The position numbers and the translations under genes were made by a program. A model generated the notes under the pieces. That model made no database searches and was not told where the DNA came from. It saw nothing but the letters and a program-made list of their open reading frames with translations. Below, piece by piece: positions 1 to 6,013 of a stretch of 6,013 nt of DNA; within the stretch, counting starts at the first letter, position 1, and every line of letters begins with the position of its first letter. Origin of the DNA: Chitinophaga pinensis. Lineage in GTDB: Bacteria > Bacteroidota > Bacteroidia > Chitinophagales > Chitinophagaceae. Location: NCBI GenBank assembly GCA_943331145.2, contig CALQKL020000140.1, forward strand, positions 1 through 6,013. Reading direction: 5' to 3'.

Positions 1-1
1 A

Positions 2-2371
2 CCTGCTTTCAACAGACAGTTTGATTTGTTGATTAAAAATTTGCAGGAGTATGAAAAGCAGAAATACAATATTTTCATTTTTGCAGAAAACCCGAAACAG
101 TTAGAGCGTTTACACATCATCTTCACCGACTTAAAAGCAGAAATTCAGGTTACGCCAATTCCTGTTTCGATTCATGAGGGATTTATAGACGACGACAATA
201 AATTAATTTGTTATACCGACCATCAAGTATTTCAACGTTATCATAAGTATAAAGTAAAACAAGCCTTTAGCAAAAATAAAGCACTGACCTTGAAAACCTT
301 GCGCGACTTACAACCTGGTGATTATGTAGCGCATATTGATCATGGTGTTGGTGTGTATAGTGGCTTACAAAAAATTGAAGCAAACGGACGTTTACAAGAA
401 TCCGTTAGAATACAATATAAAGATGGCGATTTATTGTATGTAAATATTTCTTCGCTGCACAAAATCAGCAAATACAGTGGCAAAGAGGGTTCTATTCCTA
501 AGATGAATAAATTGGGAAGTGATGTGTGGAGTAAGCTTAAAGAAAAAACCAAAAAGCAAGTAAAGGATATTGCCAATGATTTAATACAATTATACGCACA
601 ACGTAAAAGCCAGAAAGGATTTCAGCATAGCCCGGATAATTACATGCAAACCGAATTGGAGGCAAGCTTTATTTATGAGGATACACCCGATCAGGCAAAA
701 GCTACCGATGATGTAAAGCGAGACATGGAGAAGGATGCGCCAATGGATCGATTGGTTTGTGGAGATGTAGGATTTGGAAAAACAGAGGTTGCCATTAGAG
801 CTGCGTTCAAATCCTGCTGTGATGGTAAACAAGCTGCTATTTTAGTTCCAACAACCATTCTAGCTTATCAACATTATAAAACGTTTAAAGACAGATTGAA
901 AGATTTTCCAGTAACGGTGGATTTTGTAAATCGTTTTAAAACTGCTAAAGAGAAAAAAGAAACTTTAAAGAAATTAGAAGAAGGGAAAATTGATATCATA
1001 ATAGGCACCCACGCTTTATTAAGCAAAGATGTGAAGTTTAAAGATTTGGGTGTAATGATTATTGATGAAGAACAAAAATTTGGCGTAACTGCAAAAGAGA
1101 AATTAAAACAACTTCGTGCTACAGTAGATTCGCTTACACTAACGGCAACTCCTATCCCAAGAACGTTACAATTTAGTTTGATGGGGGCAAGAGATTTAAG
1201 CATCATCAATACGCCACCTCCTAACAGACAACCTATTCAAACTGAAGTTGCCGTTTTCAATGAAGACAATATCAGAGACATTATTTATTATGAAACAGAA
1301 CGTGGTGGTCAAGTCTTTTTTATACATAATCGTGTAAAGGGTTTGCCCGAAATGAAAAGTTTTATTCAAGGCCTTTGTCCAGATATCAGCATTGCATTTG
1401 CACATGGCCAAATGGAAGGCGATCAGCTTGAGGATACGATTCTTGATTTCATGGATAAAAAATATGATGTGCTGGTATGTACCAACATTGTAGAAAGTGG
1501 CGTTGATATTCCAAATGTAAATACCATCATTGTAAACAATGCGCATCAGTTTGGGTTAAGCGATTTACATCAATTAAGAGGTCGTGTAGGGAGAAGCAAT
1601 AAAAAAGCATTTTGTTATCTACTTGCTCCACCAATGAGTACGCTTCCTACAGACAGCAGAAAACGTTTATCAACATTAGAACAATACAGTGATTTGGGAA
1701 GCGGGTTTCAAATTGCCATGCGCGACTTAGATATTCGTGGAGCTGGAAACATGCTTGGTGGAGAACAAAGTGGATTCATTTCCGAAATTGGATTTGAAAT
1801 GTATCAGAAGATTTTGGATGAAGCCGTGCGCGAATTGAAGCGAAATAATTTTAAAGAATTGTTTAAAGAAGAAATTAGCAAGCAAGATGATTTTGTAAAA
1901 GATTGCACATTTGACACCGATCTTGAAATTCTAATCCCGGATAAATACGTAGAAAGCATTACGGAAAGATTGAGTTTATATTCGAGATTAGACAATTGCG
2001 AAACTGAAGCAGACTTGGTGAGTTTTCATGCAGAAATGGTTGACCGATTTGGTGCGGTTCCACCAGAAGCAGAAGATTTGTTTACCATTGTACGTTGCAG
2101 AAAAATGGCGGTTGATTTAGGTTTTGAAAAGCTTTTACTTAGAAACGAAAACATGAAATGCTTTTTTGTAAGCAACCCTGATTCTCCTTATTTCCAAAGC
2201 GAAACCTTTAATAGAATTTTGATGTTTTTACAAACGGGCACCAATAAAGCTCGTTTAAAGCAAGTAGGCAAAAACGGAATTTTAATTGTTGAAAACATCA
2301 AAACAATGAACCACATTTACGAGTTCATTTTACGCATGCACAATAGCGTAAAAAAGTTACCTAATCAATAG
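2..2371 (+). CDS. mfd: Transcription-repair coupling factor Mfd, C-terminal part (5' end outside window)
   Basis: Mfd is a cytoplasmic ATP-driven DNA translocase that removes RNA polymerase stalled at lesions and recruits UvrA for nucleotide excision repair. The frame is open from base 2 with no real start, so the gene enters from the left. A TTG at 26 is an internal leucine. Of a usual 1,100-1,150 residues, 789 are visible, and the N-terminal UvrB-like module is missing. Counting from the codon at base 2: the CarD-like RNA polymerase interaction domain is at about 100-160 (LQPGDYVAHIDHGVGVYSG). The RecG-like helicase follows, with Walker A GDVGFGKTE (254-262), Walker B IIDEEQ (353-358), motif III TATPIPR (381-387), motif V TNIVESGVDIP (494-504) and motif VI QLRGRVGR (524-531). 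The TRG translocation motif RGAGNMLGGEQSG is at 579-591. The C-terminal D7 domain is at about 640-745. All key helicase residues are present and no frameshift is seen. It ends at TAG, overlapping the convergent lectin gene by 15 bases. Confidence 0.98.
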   Translation, partial: PAFNRQFDLLIKNLQEYEKQKYNIFIFAENPKQLERLHIIFTDLKAEIQVTPIPVSIHEGFIDDDNKLICYTDHQVFQRYHKYKVKQAFSKNKALTLKTLRDLQPGDYVAHIDHGVGVYSGLQKIEANGRLQESVRIQYKDGDLLYVNISSLHKISKYSGKEGSIPKMNKLGSDVWSKLKEKTKKQVKDIANDLIQLYAQRKSQKGFQHSPDNYMQTELEASFIYEDTPDQAKATDDVKRDMEKDAPMDRLVCGDVGFGKTEVAIRAAFKSCCDGKQAAILVPTTILAYQHYKTFKDRLKDFPVTVDFVNRFKTAKEKKETLKKLEEGKIDIIIGTHALLSKDVKFKDLGVMIIDEEQKFGVTAKEKLKQLRATVDSLTLTATPIPRTLQFSLMGARDLSIINTPPPNRQPIQTEVAVFNEDNIRDIIYYETERGGQVFFIHNRVKGLPEMKSFIQGLCPDISIAFAHGQMEGDQLEDTILDFMDKKYDVLVCTNIVESGVDIPNVNTIIVNNAHQFGLSDLHQLRGRVGRSNKKAFCYLLAPPMSTLPTDSRKRLSTLEQYSDLGSGFQIAMRDLDIRGAGNMLGGEQSGFISEIGFEMYQKILDEAVRELKRNNFKELFKEEISKQDDFVKDCTFDTDLEILIPDKYVESITERLSLYSRLDNCETEADLVSFHAEMVDRFGAVPPEAEDLFTIVRCRKMAVDLGFEKLLLRNENMKCFFVSNPDSPYFQSETFNRILMFLQTGTNKARLKQVGKNGILIVENIKTMNHIYEFILRMHNSVKKLPNQ
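2328..2353. repeat. 8-bp inverted repeat at the mfd/lectin gene ends
   Basis: TTTTACGC (2328-2335) and GCGTAAAA (2346-2353) form a perfect 8-bp stem around a 10-base loop. It lies inside the last codons of mfd and begins 3 bases past the lectin stop codon (2357-2359) on the opposite strand. The position suits a 3'-end hairpin for the lectin mRNA, but no T run follows on the minus strand (TGAACTCG). It may act as a stability hairpin or a weak termination site. Confidence 0.5.
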
Positions 2372-5089
2372 GATTGTTCGCTTAACAGACAATGCATTGT
2401 TTTTGTAATCAATGCCTTTTGCAATGCAAACATAGGTTCCTGCTGGCTGCTTTATCCCTTTGTATTCTCCATTCCAACCTTTATATGCTTTTGTAGAATA
2501 AAACAATTGTTGACCGAAACGATTATAAATGGCAAAATATTCAAACCTTTTTAAACCGACAGGGAATGGTTTAAATAAATCATTCAACCCGTCTCCATTT
2601 GGTGTAAATGCATTTGGGAAATACATTTGAGGAACACCATCATACACTTTTATTTTTATGGTATCATAGCTCTTACAGCCAGTTGGCGTGAATGCAACCA
2701 CATAATAGGTTTGATCTGAAGAAACAATTGCGATTGGATTTGGAATATTATCTGCACTCAATCCAATTGAAGGCGTCCATTGATAACTAAACCCTCCTGT
2801 TGCATTCAACTGAATCGGTTGATTGGTAACCACAATCGTATCATTGCCTGCATATACATTTGTGCCATAAATATTTATGCTTTCTACTGCTGTATCTTTG
2901 CAACCTTCAATCGATGTTGCATAAAGTGTAATGGTGTATTGACCATTGTTTGTGTAGGTATGTGTTACAGGCGATCCCGTTCCTTGAAATCCATCTCCAA
3001 AATTCCATTGCCATTGATTAATGCCAATACTTGTTGTGGTTTCTCCTGATGTAATTTGAACCAAAGCATTTTTACAAGTGTCATTAAACTGCATATCTAC
3101 AACTGGATTTTTTATAAGTCTAAATGTATGAAAAACCGTATCGCTAAAGCATCCTAAATTACTTGTAGCAACCAATCCAACTTGCACATTTCCAAAAGGG
3201 AAATATCCTGTTGTATTTTGAGTAGTACTAAATGTTGTTGAATTATAAATCCAATTCCATTGATTCAAACTTCCATTTTGTAATGTTGTAATATCTGTTA
3301 GTTGAATGCTATTGTCGTTACAAATTGGCTGACTGAAATTAAAATTAGCCACAGGTTTATCTGCCACATTTAATGAAACGGTTAACGTATCTGATTTACA
3401 ACCTCTTGAATTAAACACAACATGTTTAATGGTTTTGGGACCTGGAGTGGTAAACGTAAAATTTGGGTTGCATTGATTTGAGGTTTGACCATTCCCAAAA
3501 TCCCACCAGCAATTTGCAATGGCTAACCCATCAGCAGAATAAGATGAATCTTGAAATTGAGCTTGTTGTCTTTCGCAAAGAATAATCGATTTGATTTTTG
3601 CAACAGGTTTATCAGAAACAAAAACATTTTTTGTTATGGCGGTTCCAGCGCAAGCATTTGTGCCGGATGCGGAAGTGATTAAGCTAACGGCATGATTACC
3701 TGGATTGGTAAAAACATGCGTTGGGTTTTGAATGATTGCAGGAGCGCTGCTATCTCCATAGAACCATTGCCAATAGTTTATGGGTGTTGTTGGGCTACCA
3801 TTTACAAATGATAAATCTGTAAATATGGTTGGCGTACCTAAGCAAACAGAATCAGTAAAGCTAAAATTAATTGTAGGACGTGGACTAACGGTGATAGGCG
3901 TTCGTAAAGTATCAGACACACAACCTTCAGCGGTCTTAACCACAAATTTTATATTTTTTATTCCAGGAGTAGAATACGTAGTTAAAACAAATTGTGATGT
4001 AGATGTAAGTCCGTTGTTGTCTAAATCCCAATACCAGTTATTTATAGTGCCAACAGTAACATGTGATGTATCCACCAATTGTACGGGTGAATTTTGACAA
4101 GAAGCGGTATATGAAAAACCAGCAATAGGTTTACTTCCAATACGTAGAGGTTGAGTGTATGTTTCGCTACAGCCATCAAAACCAAAAACGGTATAGGTAA
4201 TGGTATAATCTCCACCAACAGTATAGGTGTGAATTGGATTTTGATTTACAGAATCAATAGGGCTGCTATCACCGAAATTCCAGTAAAATTTTACAATCCC
4301 TGCAAATGAAGTGGTAGAATCTATGAATGAAACAGGCTGGTTAACACATTTTATTTGATTGGGTAAAAGTCGAAACCGAGGCGTTAATTCGGTACAGAAT
4401 CTTTGAACATTAGAAAGACCGCCTGTAGCGCCAGTGAAGCCCCAATAAACCAAGCTATTCCCTCCAAAAGTAGTATTTACAAAATCATTTGTTACGTTTA
4501 AACGTGATTGATCATCAAAATAAACCTGCATATTTTTGGTAACTGCATTCCAAACTACACGTAATTTATGATCTATACAATCTTCAATATTATTGCTCGT
4601 GGCAGATGCTGTTGGCGCAGGTGTAATTGTATTTGCTGAGTTATGACTAGTAGCTCCATTTAATTGAATGGCAATATGATCATAAACGGGGTCATTATCA
4701 TTTAAATTGGAAACATCAACATTTTGATAGGTATCTAATGAAACTGCTAAAGAAGGAGAAACACCATAAAATGCCATACCACCTCCTGCTGGAGATGAAG
4801 AAATTGTAGATGTTCCCATTGGTTGTAATACAAATGCCATTCCATCAGCACCATTTCCATCACTACAGCCCAAAAAAACTTGAAAAGTAAAATCGAATGA
4901 TTGATTTAAATTTATTCTATTGTTATTCCAAACACTACCTTTTTGTGTAGCTACATTAGGTGTAACTGTATAACATCTACAGCTATTTTGAAATGCAGAG
5001 CCATTTACCGTATACTGGGCATTAATTGAATTAACATAAAACAATAGAATAGCAAATGCCATTAGGCGTATCAATAAAAAATGCTTCAT
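2357..5089 (-). CDS. Secreted L-type lectin / PKD-repeat protein with type IX secretion sorting domain (CHU_C)
   Basis: A 910-residue exported protein, probably a carbohydrate-binding adhesin or surface glycan-binding protein; its ligand is unknown. Residues 1-24 are a signal peptide (basic MKH start, hydrophobic core, likely cleavage in SINA/QYT). Residues 26-235 look like an L-type (legume-like) lectin domain. They contain DTYQN at 119-123 and DPVYDH at 133-138, the places where this fold binds calcium and manganese, and end in a WGFTGATGG segment. Six PKD-type repeats follow at about 237-317, 321-401, 404-492, 494-576, 579-659 and 661-741; NFGDG-like turns are clearest in repeats 1 and 6. 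An Ig-like repeat spans 743-816 (AGNDT...YQWTPSIGLS). The C-terminal domain, 820-908, begins YFPNAFTPNGDGLNDLF and has WNGEYKG and QPAGTY; this is the gliding-motility-associated type B sorting signal of the type IX secretion system. The ATG at 5087-5089 is chosen because it directly precedes the signal peptide. The leader is AT-rich with no Shine-Dalgarno. No enzymatic domain is seen. Domain calls are strong; the adhesin role is inferred. Confidence 0.93.
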   Translation of the reverse strand: MKHFLLIRLMAFAILLFYVNSINAQYTVNGSAFQNSCRCYTVTPNVATQKGSVWNNNRINLNQSFDFTFQVFLGCSDGNGADGMAFVLQPMGTSTISSSPAGGGMAFYGVSPSLAVSLDTYQNVDVSNLNDNDPVYDHIAIQLNGATSHNSANTITPAPTASATSNNIEDCIDHKLRVVWNAVTKNMQVYFDDQSRLNVTNDFVNTTFGGNSLVYWGFTGATGGLSNVQRFCTELTPRFRLLPNQIKCVNQPVSFIDSTTSFAGIVKFYWNFGDSSPIDSVNQNPIHTYTVGGDYTITYTVFGFDGCSETYTQPLRIGSKPIAGFSYTASCQNSPVQLVDTSHVTVGTINNWYWDLDNNGLTSTSQFVLTTYSTPGIKNIKFVVKTAEGCVSDTLRTPITVSPRPTINFSFTDSVCLGTPTIFTDLSFVNGSPTTPINYWQWFYGDSSAPAIIQNPTHVFTNPGNHAVSLITSASGTNACAGTAITKNVFVSDKPVAKIKSIILCERQQAQFQDSSYSADGLAIANCWWDFGNGQTSNQCNPNFTFTTPGPKTIKHVVFNSRGCKSDTLTVSLNVADKPVANFNFSQPICNDNSIQLTDITTLQNGSLNQWNWIYNSTTFSTTQNTTGYFPFGNVQVGLVATSNLGCFSDTVFHTFRLIKNPVVDMQFNDTCKNALVQITSGETTTSIGINQWQWNFGDGFQGTGSPVTHTYTNNGQYTITLYATSIEGCKDTAVESINIYGTNVYAGNDTIVVTNQPIQLNATGGFSYQWTPSIGLSADNIPNPIAIVSSDQTYYVVAFTPTGCKSYDTIKIKVYDGVPQMYFPNAFTPNGDGLNDLFKPFPVGLKRFEYFAIYNRFGQQLFYSTKAYKGWNGEYKGIKQPAGTYVCIAKGIDYKNNALSVKRTILLIR

Positions 5090-5322
5090 TAAATTTTAAT
5101 TTTTTAACCCAGATTTCTAAAAGTACAATTTATGTTATAAACTCTGTAAATAGAGGTAAAGTTATTTTAGGTAATAACCGGGTGTGAACATAAACATTAA
5201 TCAAAGTGAAAAGTAAAAAAATAAAAAGGGGATTATCAATTTTAGTGCATTATCGTATAAGATTTCTGTCAACTACATTTTTACTTTTAACTTTTGAGTT
5301 AATACAACAACAGCATTGTATT
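5090..5322. other. Gene-free region upstream of the lectin gene
   Basis: Very AT-rich, with no supportable coding region on either strand. It must hold the promoter of the minus-strand lectin gene, since a terminator lies just upstream. I see no clean Bacteroidota promoter (TTTG, about 19-21 bases, TAnnTTTG). The nearest -7 lookalikes on the minus strand are TACTTTTA (5118-5125) and TACTTTTC (5208-5215), each with one mismatch and no convincing -33 box at the right distance. A short inverted repeat, GTTATT / AATAAC (5161-5166, 5173-5178), lies about 75 bases before the ATG and could be an operator or chance. Confidence 0.6.
5301..5322. repeat. Short inverted repeat AATACAA / TTGTATT
   Basis: A perfect 7-bp inverted repeat (5301-5307 and 5316-5322) with an 8-base loop abuts the T tract of the terminator at 5323-5352. 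On the minus strand it lies just beyond the expected RNA 3' end. It has no T tract of its own on either strand, so it is not a classic terminator. Its function is unknown and it may be chance in AT-rich DNA. Confidence 0.35.
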
Positions 5323-5352
5323 AAAAAAAAAGCCGTTCCAAATAGAACGGCT
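5323..5352 (-). terminator. Strong intrinsic terminator after the small DUF5679-like gene
   Basis: An 8-bp perfect stem, AGCCGTTC (5331-5338) / GAACGGCT (5345-5352), has a 6-base loop. On the minus strand it is followed immediately by eight T (5330-5323). The hairpin begins 20 bases past the stop codon at 5373. This is the textbook intrinsic terminator form and separates the small gene from the lectin gene. Confidence 0.9.
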
Positions 5353-5372
5353 AAAATTAATTTTTTAAAGAA

Positions 5373-5573
5373 TTACCAAGCTTTTTTAGCAACACCGTTT
5401 TTTACGGCTTCTAAAGCGGTTGCTTCACCTAGCATTGTAGTCATTTTGTTTCCTTTTCCATCATGACCTTGAGCCATATAACCACCGCGAGCTGTTTTGG
5501 TAATTACTGCTTCTTGCATTGGAACATTTTTTTCTTTGGTTTTCATGCAATACGCTGTTAACATTTTTGACAT
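5373..5573 (-). CDS. Small DUF5679-like protein, zinc-ribbon cysteines mostly lost (66 aa)
   Basis: A 66-residue, lysine-rich, probably cytoplasmic protein of unknown function. It starts MSKMLTAYCMKTKEK and ends KNGVAKKAW. Residues 8-44, from YC to KM, match the length and pattern of DUF5679 as I recall it: Y-C-x-K-C-K...K-N-G-R...C-P-x-C-G-x-K-M. Here the second cysteine is Thr12, the third position is His37 and the fourth is Lys40; only Cys9 remains, while the Y-C, K-x-K and G-x-K-M frame is kept. A family-specific tail follows at 45-66 (TTMLGEATALEAVKNG, probably helical). The ATG at 5571-5573 is chosen because upstream in-frame codons run back through the gyrB terminator and read as unstructured Leu/Phe/Cys-rich sequence; Met4 is an alternative start. 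It lies downstream of gyrB on the same strand but is separated from it by a hairpin, and a strong terminator follows. The family assignment rests on memory, without a search. Confidence 0.85.
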   Translation of the reverse strand: MSKMLTAYCMKTKEKNVPMQEAVITKTARGGYMAQGHDGKGNKMTTMLGEATALEAVKNGVAKKAW

Positions 5574-5673
5574 TTGAATATAATTTATAGTTAGTAAATA
5601 AAGAACGAATTTTTCGCTCGGACAACAAGCTACTAAAAAAATCGAATTTTCCCAAAAACAATAAAAAAGATAT

Positions 5674-5690
5674 GTCCACATTATGTGGAC
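5674..5690 (-). terminator. Hairpin terminator after gyrB, possibly bidirectional
   Basis: A perfect 7-bp stem, GTCCACA / TGTGGAC, encloses the 3-base loop TTA, 18 bases past the gyrB stop. On the minus strand it is followed by ATATCTTTTTTATTG, an imperfect but U-rich tail. On the plus strand it is followed by TAC and seven T, so it could also stop transcription coming the other way. No plus-strand gene precedes it, so gyrB termination is the likely role. Confidence 0.7.
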
Positions 5691-5708
5691 TACTTTTTTT
5701 CAGTTGAA

Positions 5709-6013
5709 TTACACGTCGATTTTTGCATATTTAGCATGCGATTCGATAAATGCCCTTCTTGGTGGCACCTCGTCGCCCATCAACATGCTGAAAACCCCAT
5801 CAGCATTGGTTAAACTGTCAATCGTAACTTGCTTTAAGGTTCTGGTCATTGGATTCATTGTGGTTTCCCACAATTGTTCCGCGTTCATCTCTCCCAAACC
5901 TTTATAACGCTGTATAGTTACGCTATCGTCTTTACCCTGTCCTATTTTCGTTACCAATAATTTCCTTTCTTCATCATTCCAAGCATATTCTTGGTCTTTT
6001 GCTTTTTTCACCA
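5709..6013 (-). CDS. gyrB: DNA gyrase subunit B, C-terminal end (5' part outside window)
   Basis: GyrB is the ATPase subunit of DNA gyrase, the A2B2 enzyme that introduces negative supercoils. The last 100 residues are visible and the frame stays open to the right edge. They include [19 protein letters not shown] at 34-52, the conserved end of the TOPRIM region that contacts GyrA and DNA, and the C-terminal [17 protein letters not shown] (74-90). These tails match GyrB rather than topoisomerase IV ParE. Only about 20 residues separate the YAWNDEE segment from QRYKGLGEM. The roughly 170-residue insertion found at that place in E. coli GyrB is therefore absent, as expected outside Proteobacteria. 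The gene ends in TAA (5709-5711), and a hairpin follows 18 bases downstream. The quinolone- and ATP-binding parts lie outside the window. Confidence 0.97.
   Translation of the reverse strand, partial: VKKAKDQEYAWNDEERKLLVTKIGQGKDDSVTIQRYKGLGEMNAEQLWETTMNPMTRTLKQVTIDSLTNADGVFSMLMGDEVPPRRAFIESHAKYAKIDV

Noticed and set aside
26..31. TTG codons at 26 and 29 as a possible mfd start
   Set aside because: The frame is open upstream to base 2 with Mfd-like residues (PAFNRQFD), and the N-terminal third of the protein is still missing, so these are internal leucines.
1196..1546. Minus-strand frame antisense to the mfd helicase region
   Set aside because: It lies wholly inside well-conserved mfd sequence with intact motifs and shows no protein family features of its own.
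2780..3049. Plus-strand frame antisense to the PKD repeats, rich in cysteine and isoleucine
   Set aside because: Mirror of the repeat-coding sequence of the lectin gene; its composition is explained by the complementary codons.
5118..5215. Possible Bacteroidota -7 boxes (TACTTTTA at 5118-5125 and TACTTTTC at 5208-5215, minus strand) for the lectin gene
   Set aside because: Each has one mismatch to TAnnTTTG and lacks a well-spaced TTTG -33 box; such matches are expected by chance in DNA this AT-rich.
5206..5466. Plus-strand open frame of 86 codons across the intergenic region and the small gene's 3' end
   Set aside because: It runs through the terminator hairpin and antisense to the better-supported minus-strand gene, with low-complexity, Lys/Phe/Leu-rich sequence and no recognisable motif.
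5606..5650. Direct repeat CGAATTTT at 5606-5613 and 5643-5650 upstream of the small gene
   Set aside because: Only eight bases in an AT-rich leader, with no further copies; not distinguishable from chance.
5461..5679. Second minus-strand frame of 72 codons overlapping the small gene
   Set aside because: Out-of-frame shadow of the 66-residue gene, starting in the terminator hairpin, with no family resemblance.
5574..5681. Extended N terminus (36 extra residues) for the small DUF5679-like protein
   Set aside because: The extension begins within the gyrB terminator hairpin, reads as random Leu/Phe/Cys-rich sequence, and the family-like segment begins only after the MSKM start.

Overview
The window is an ordinary stretch of chromosome from a Bacteroidota bacterium. 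The bases are AT-rich throughout. The strongest taxonomic marker is a large secreted protein ending in a gliding-motility-associated C-terminal domain (CHU_C type), which is the sorting signal of the type IX secretion system and essentially restricted to Bacteroidota. The start codons lack Shine-Dalgarno-like purine stretches and follow AT-rich leaders, which also fits that phylum. The class cannot be fixed from this window; a Chitinophagales, Sphingobacteriia or Flavobacteriia-like organism is plausible.

Layout from left to right: (1) bases 2-2371, plus strand, are the C-terminal two thirds of mfd, the transcription-repair coupling factor, cut by the left edge. (2) Bases 2357-5089, minus strand, encode a 910-residue secreted adhesin-like protein: signal peptide, L-type lectin domain, six PKD-type repeats, one Ig-like repeat and the type IX sorting domain. 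Its last 15 bases overlap the end of mfd tail to tail. (3) Bases 5090-5322 hold no gene and should contain the lectin promoter. (4) Bases 5373-5573, minus strand, encode a 66-residue protein that resembles the DUF5679 zinc-ribbon family but lacks most of the zinc-binding cysteines. A strong intrinsic terminator (5323-5352) follows it. (5) Bases 5709-6013, minus strand, are the last 100 residues of gyrB, cut by the right edge and followed by its own hairpin (5674-5690).

The three minus-strand genes are in tandem but appear to be separate transcription units, because a hairpin terminator follows both gyrB and the small gene. mfd and gyrB are housekeeping genes of DNA repair and topology. The lectin/PKD protein is an accessory surface or secreted protein lying between housekeeping genes. 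No mobile element, CRISPR array, tRNA, rRNA or defence system was seen. I found no convincing new multi-gene system. The points most worth a second look are the zinc-ligand-poor DUF5679-like protein, the architecture and cysteine periodicity of the lectin/PKD protein, and the overlapping mfd/lectin gene ends with their inverted repeat.
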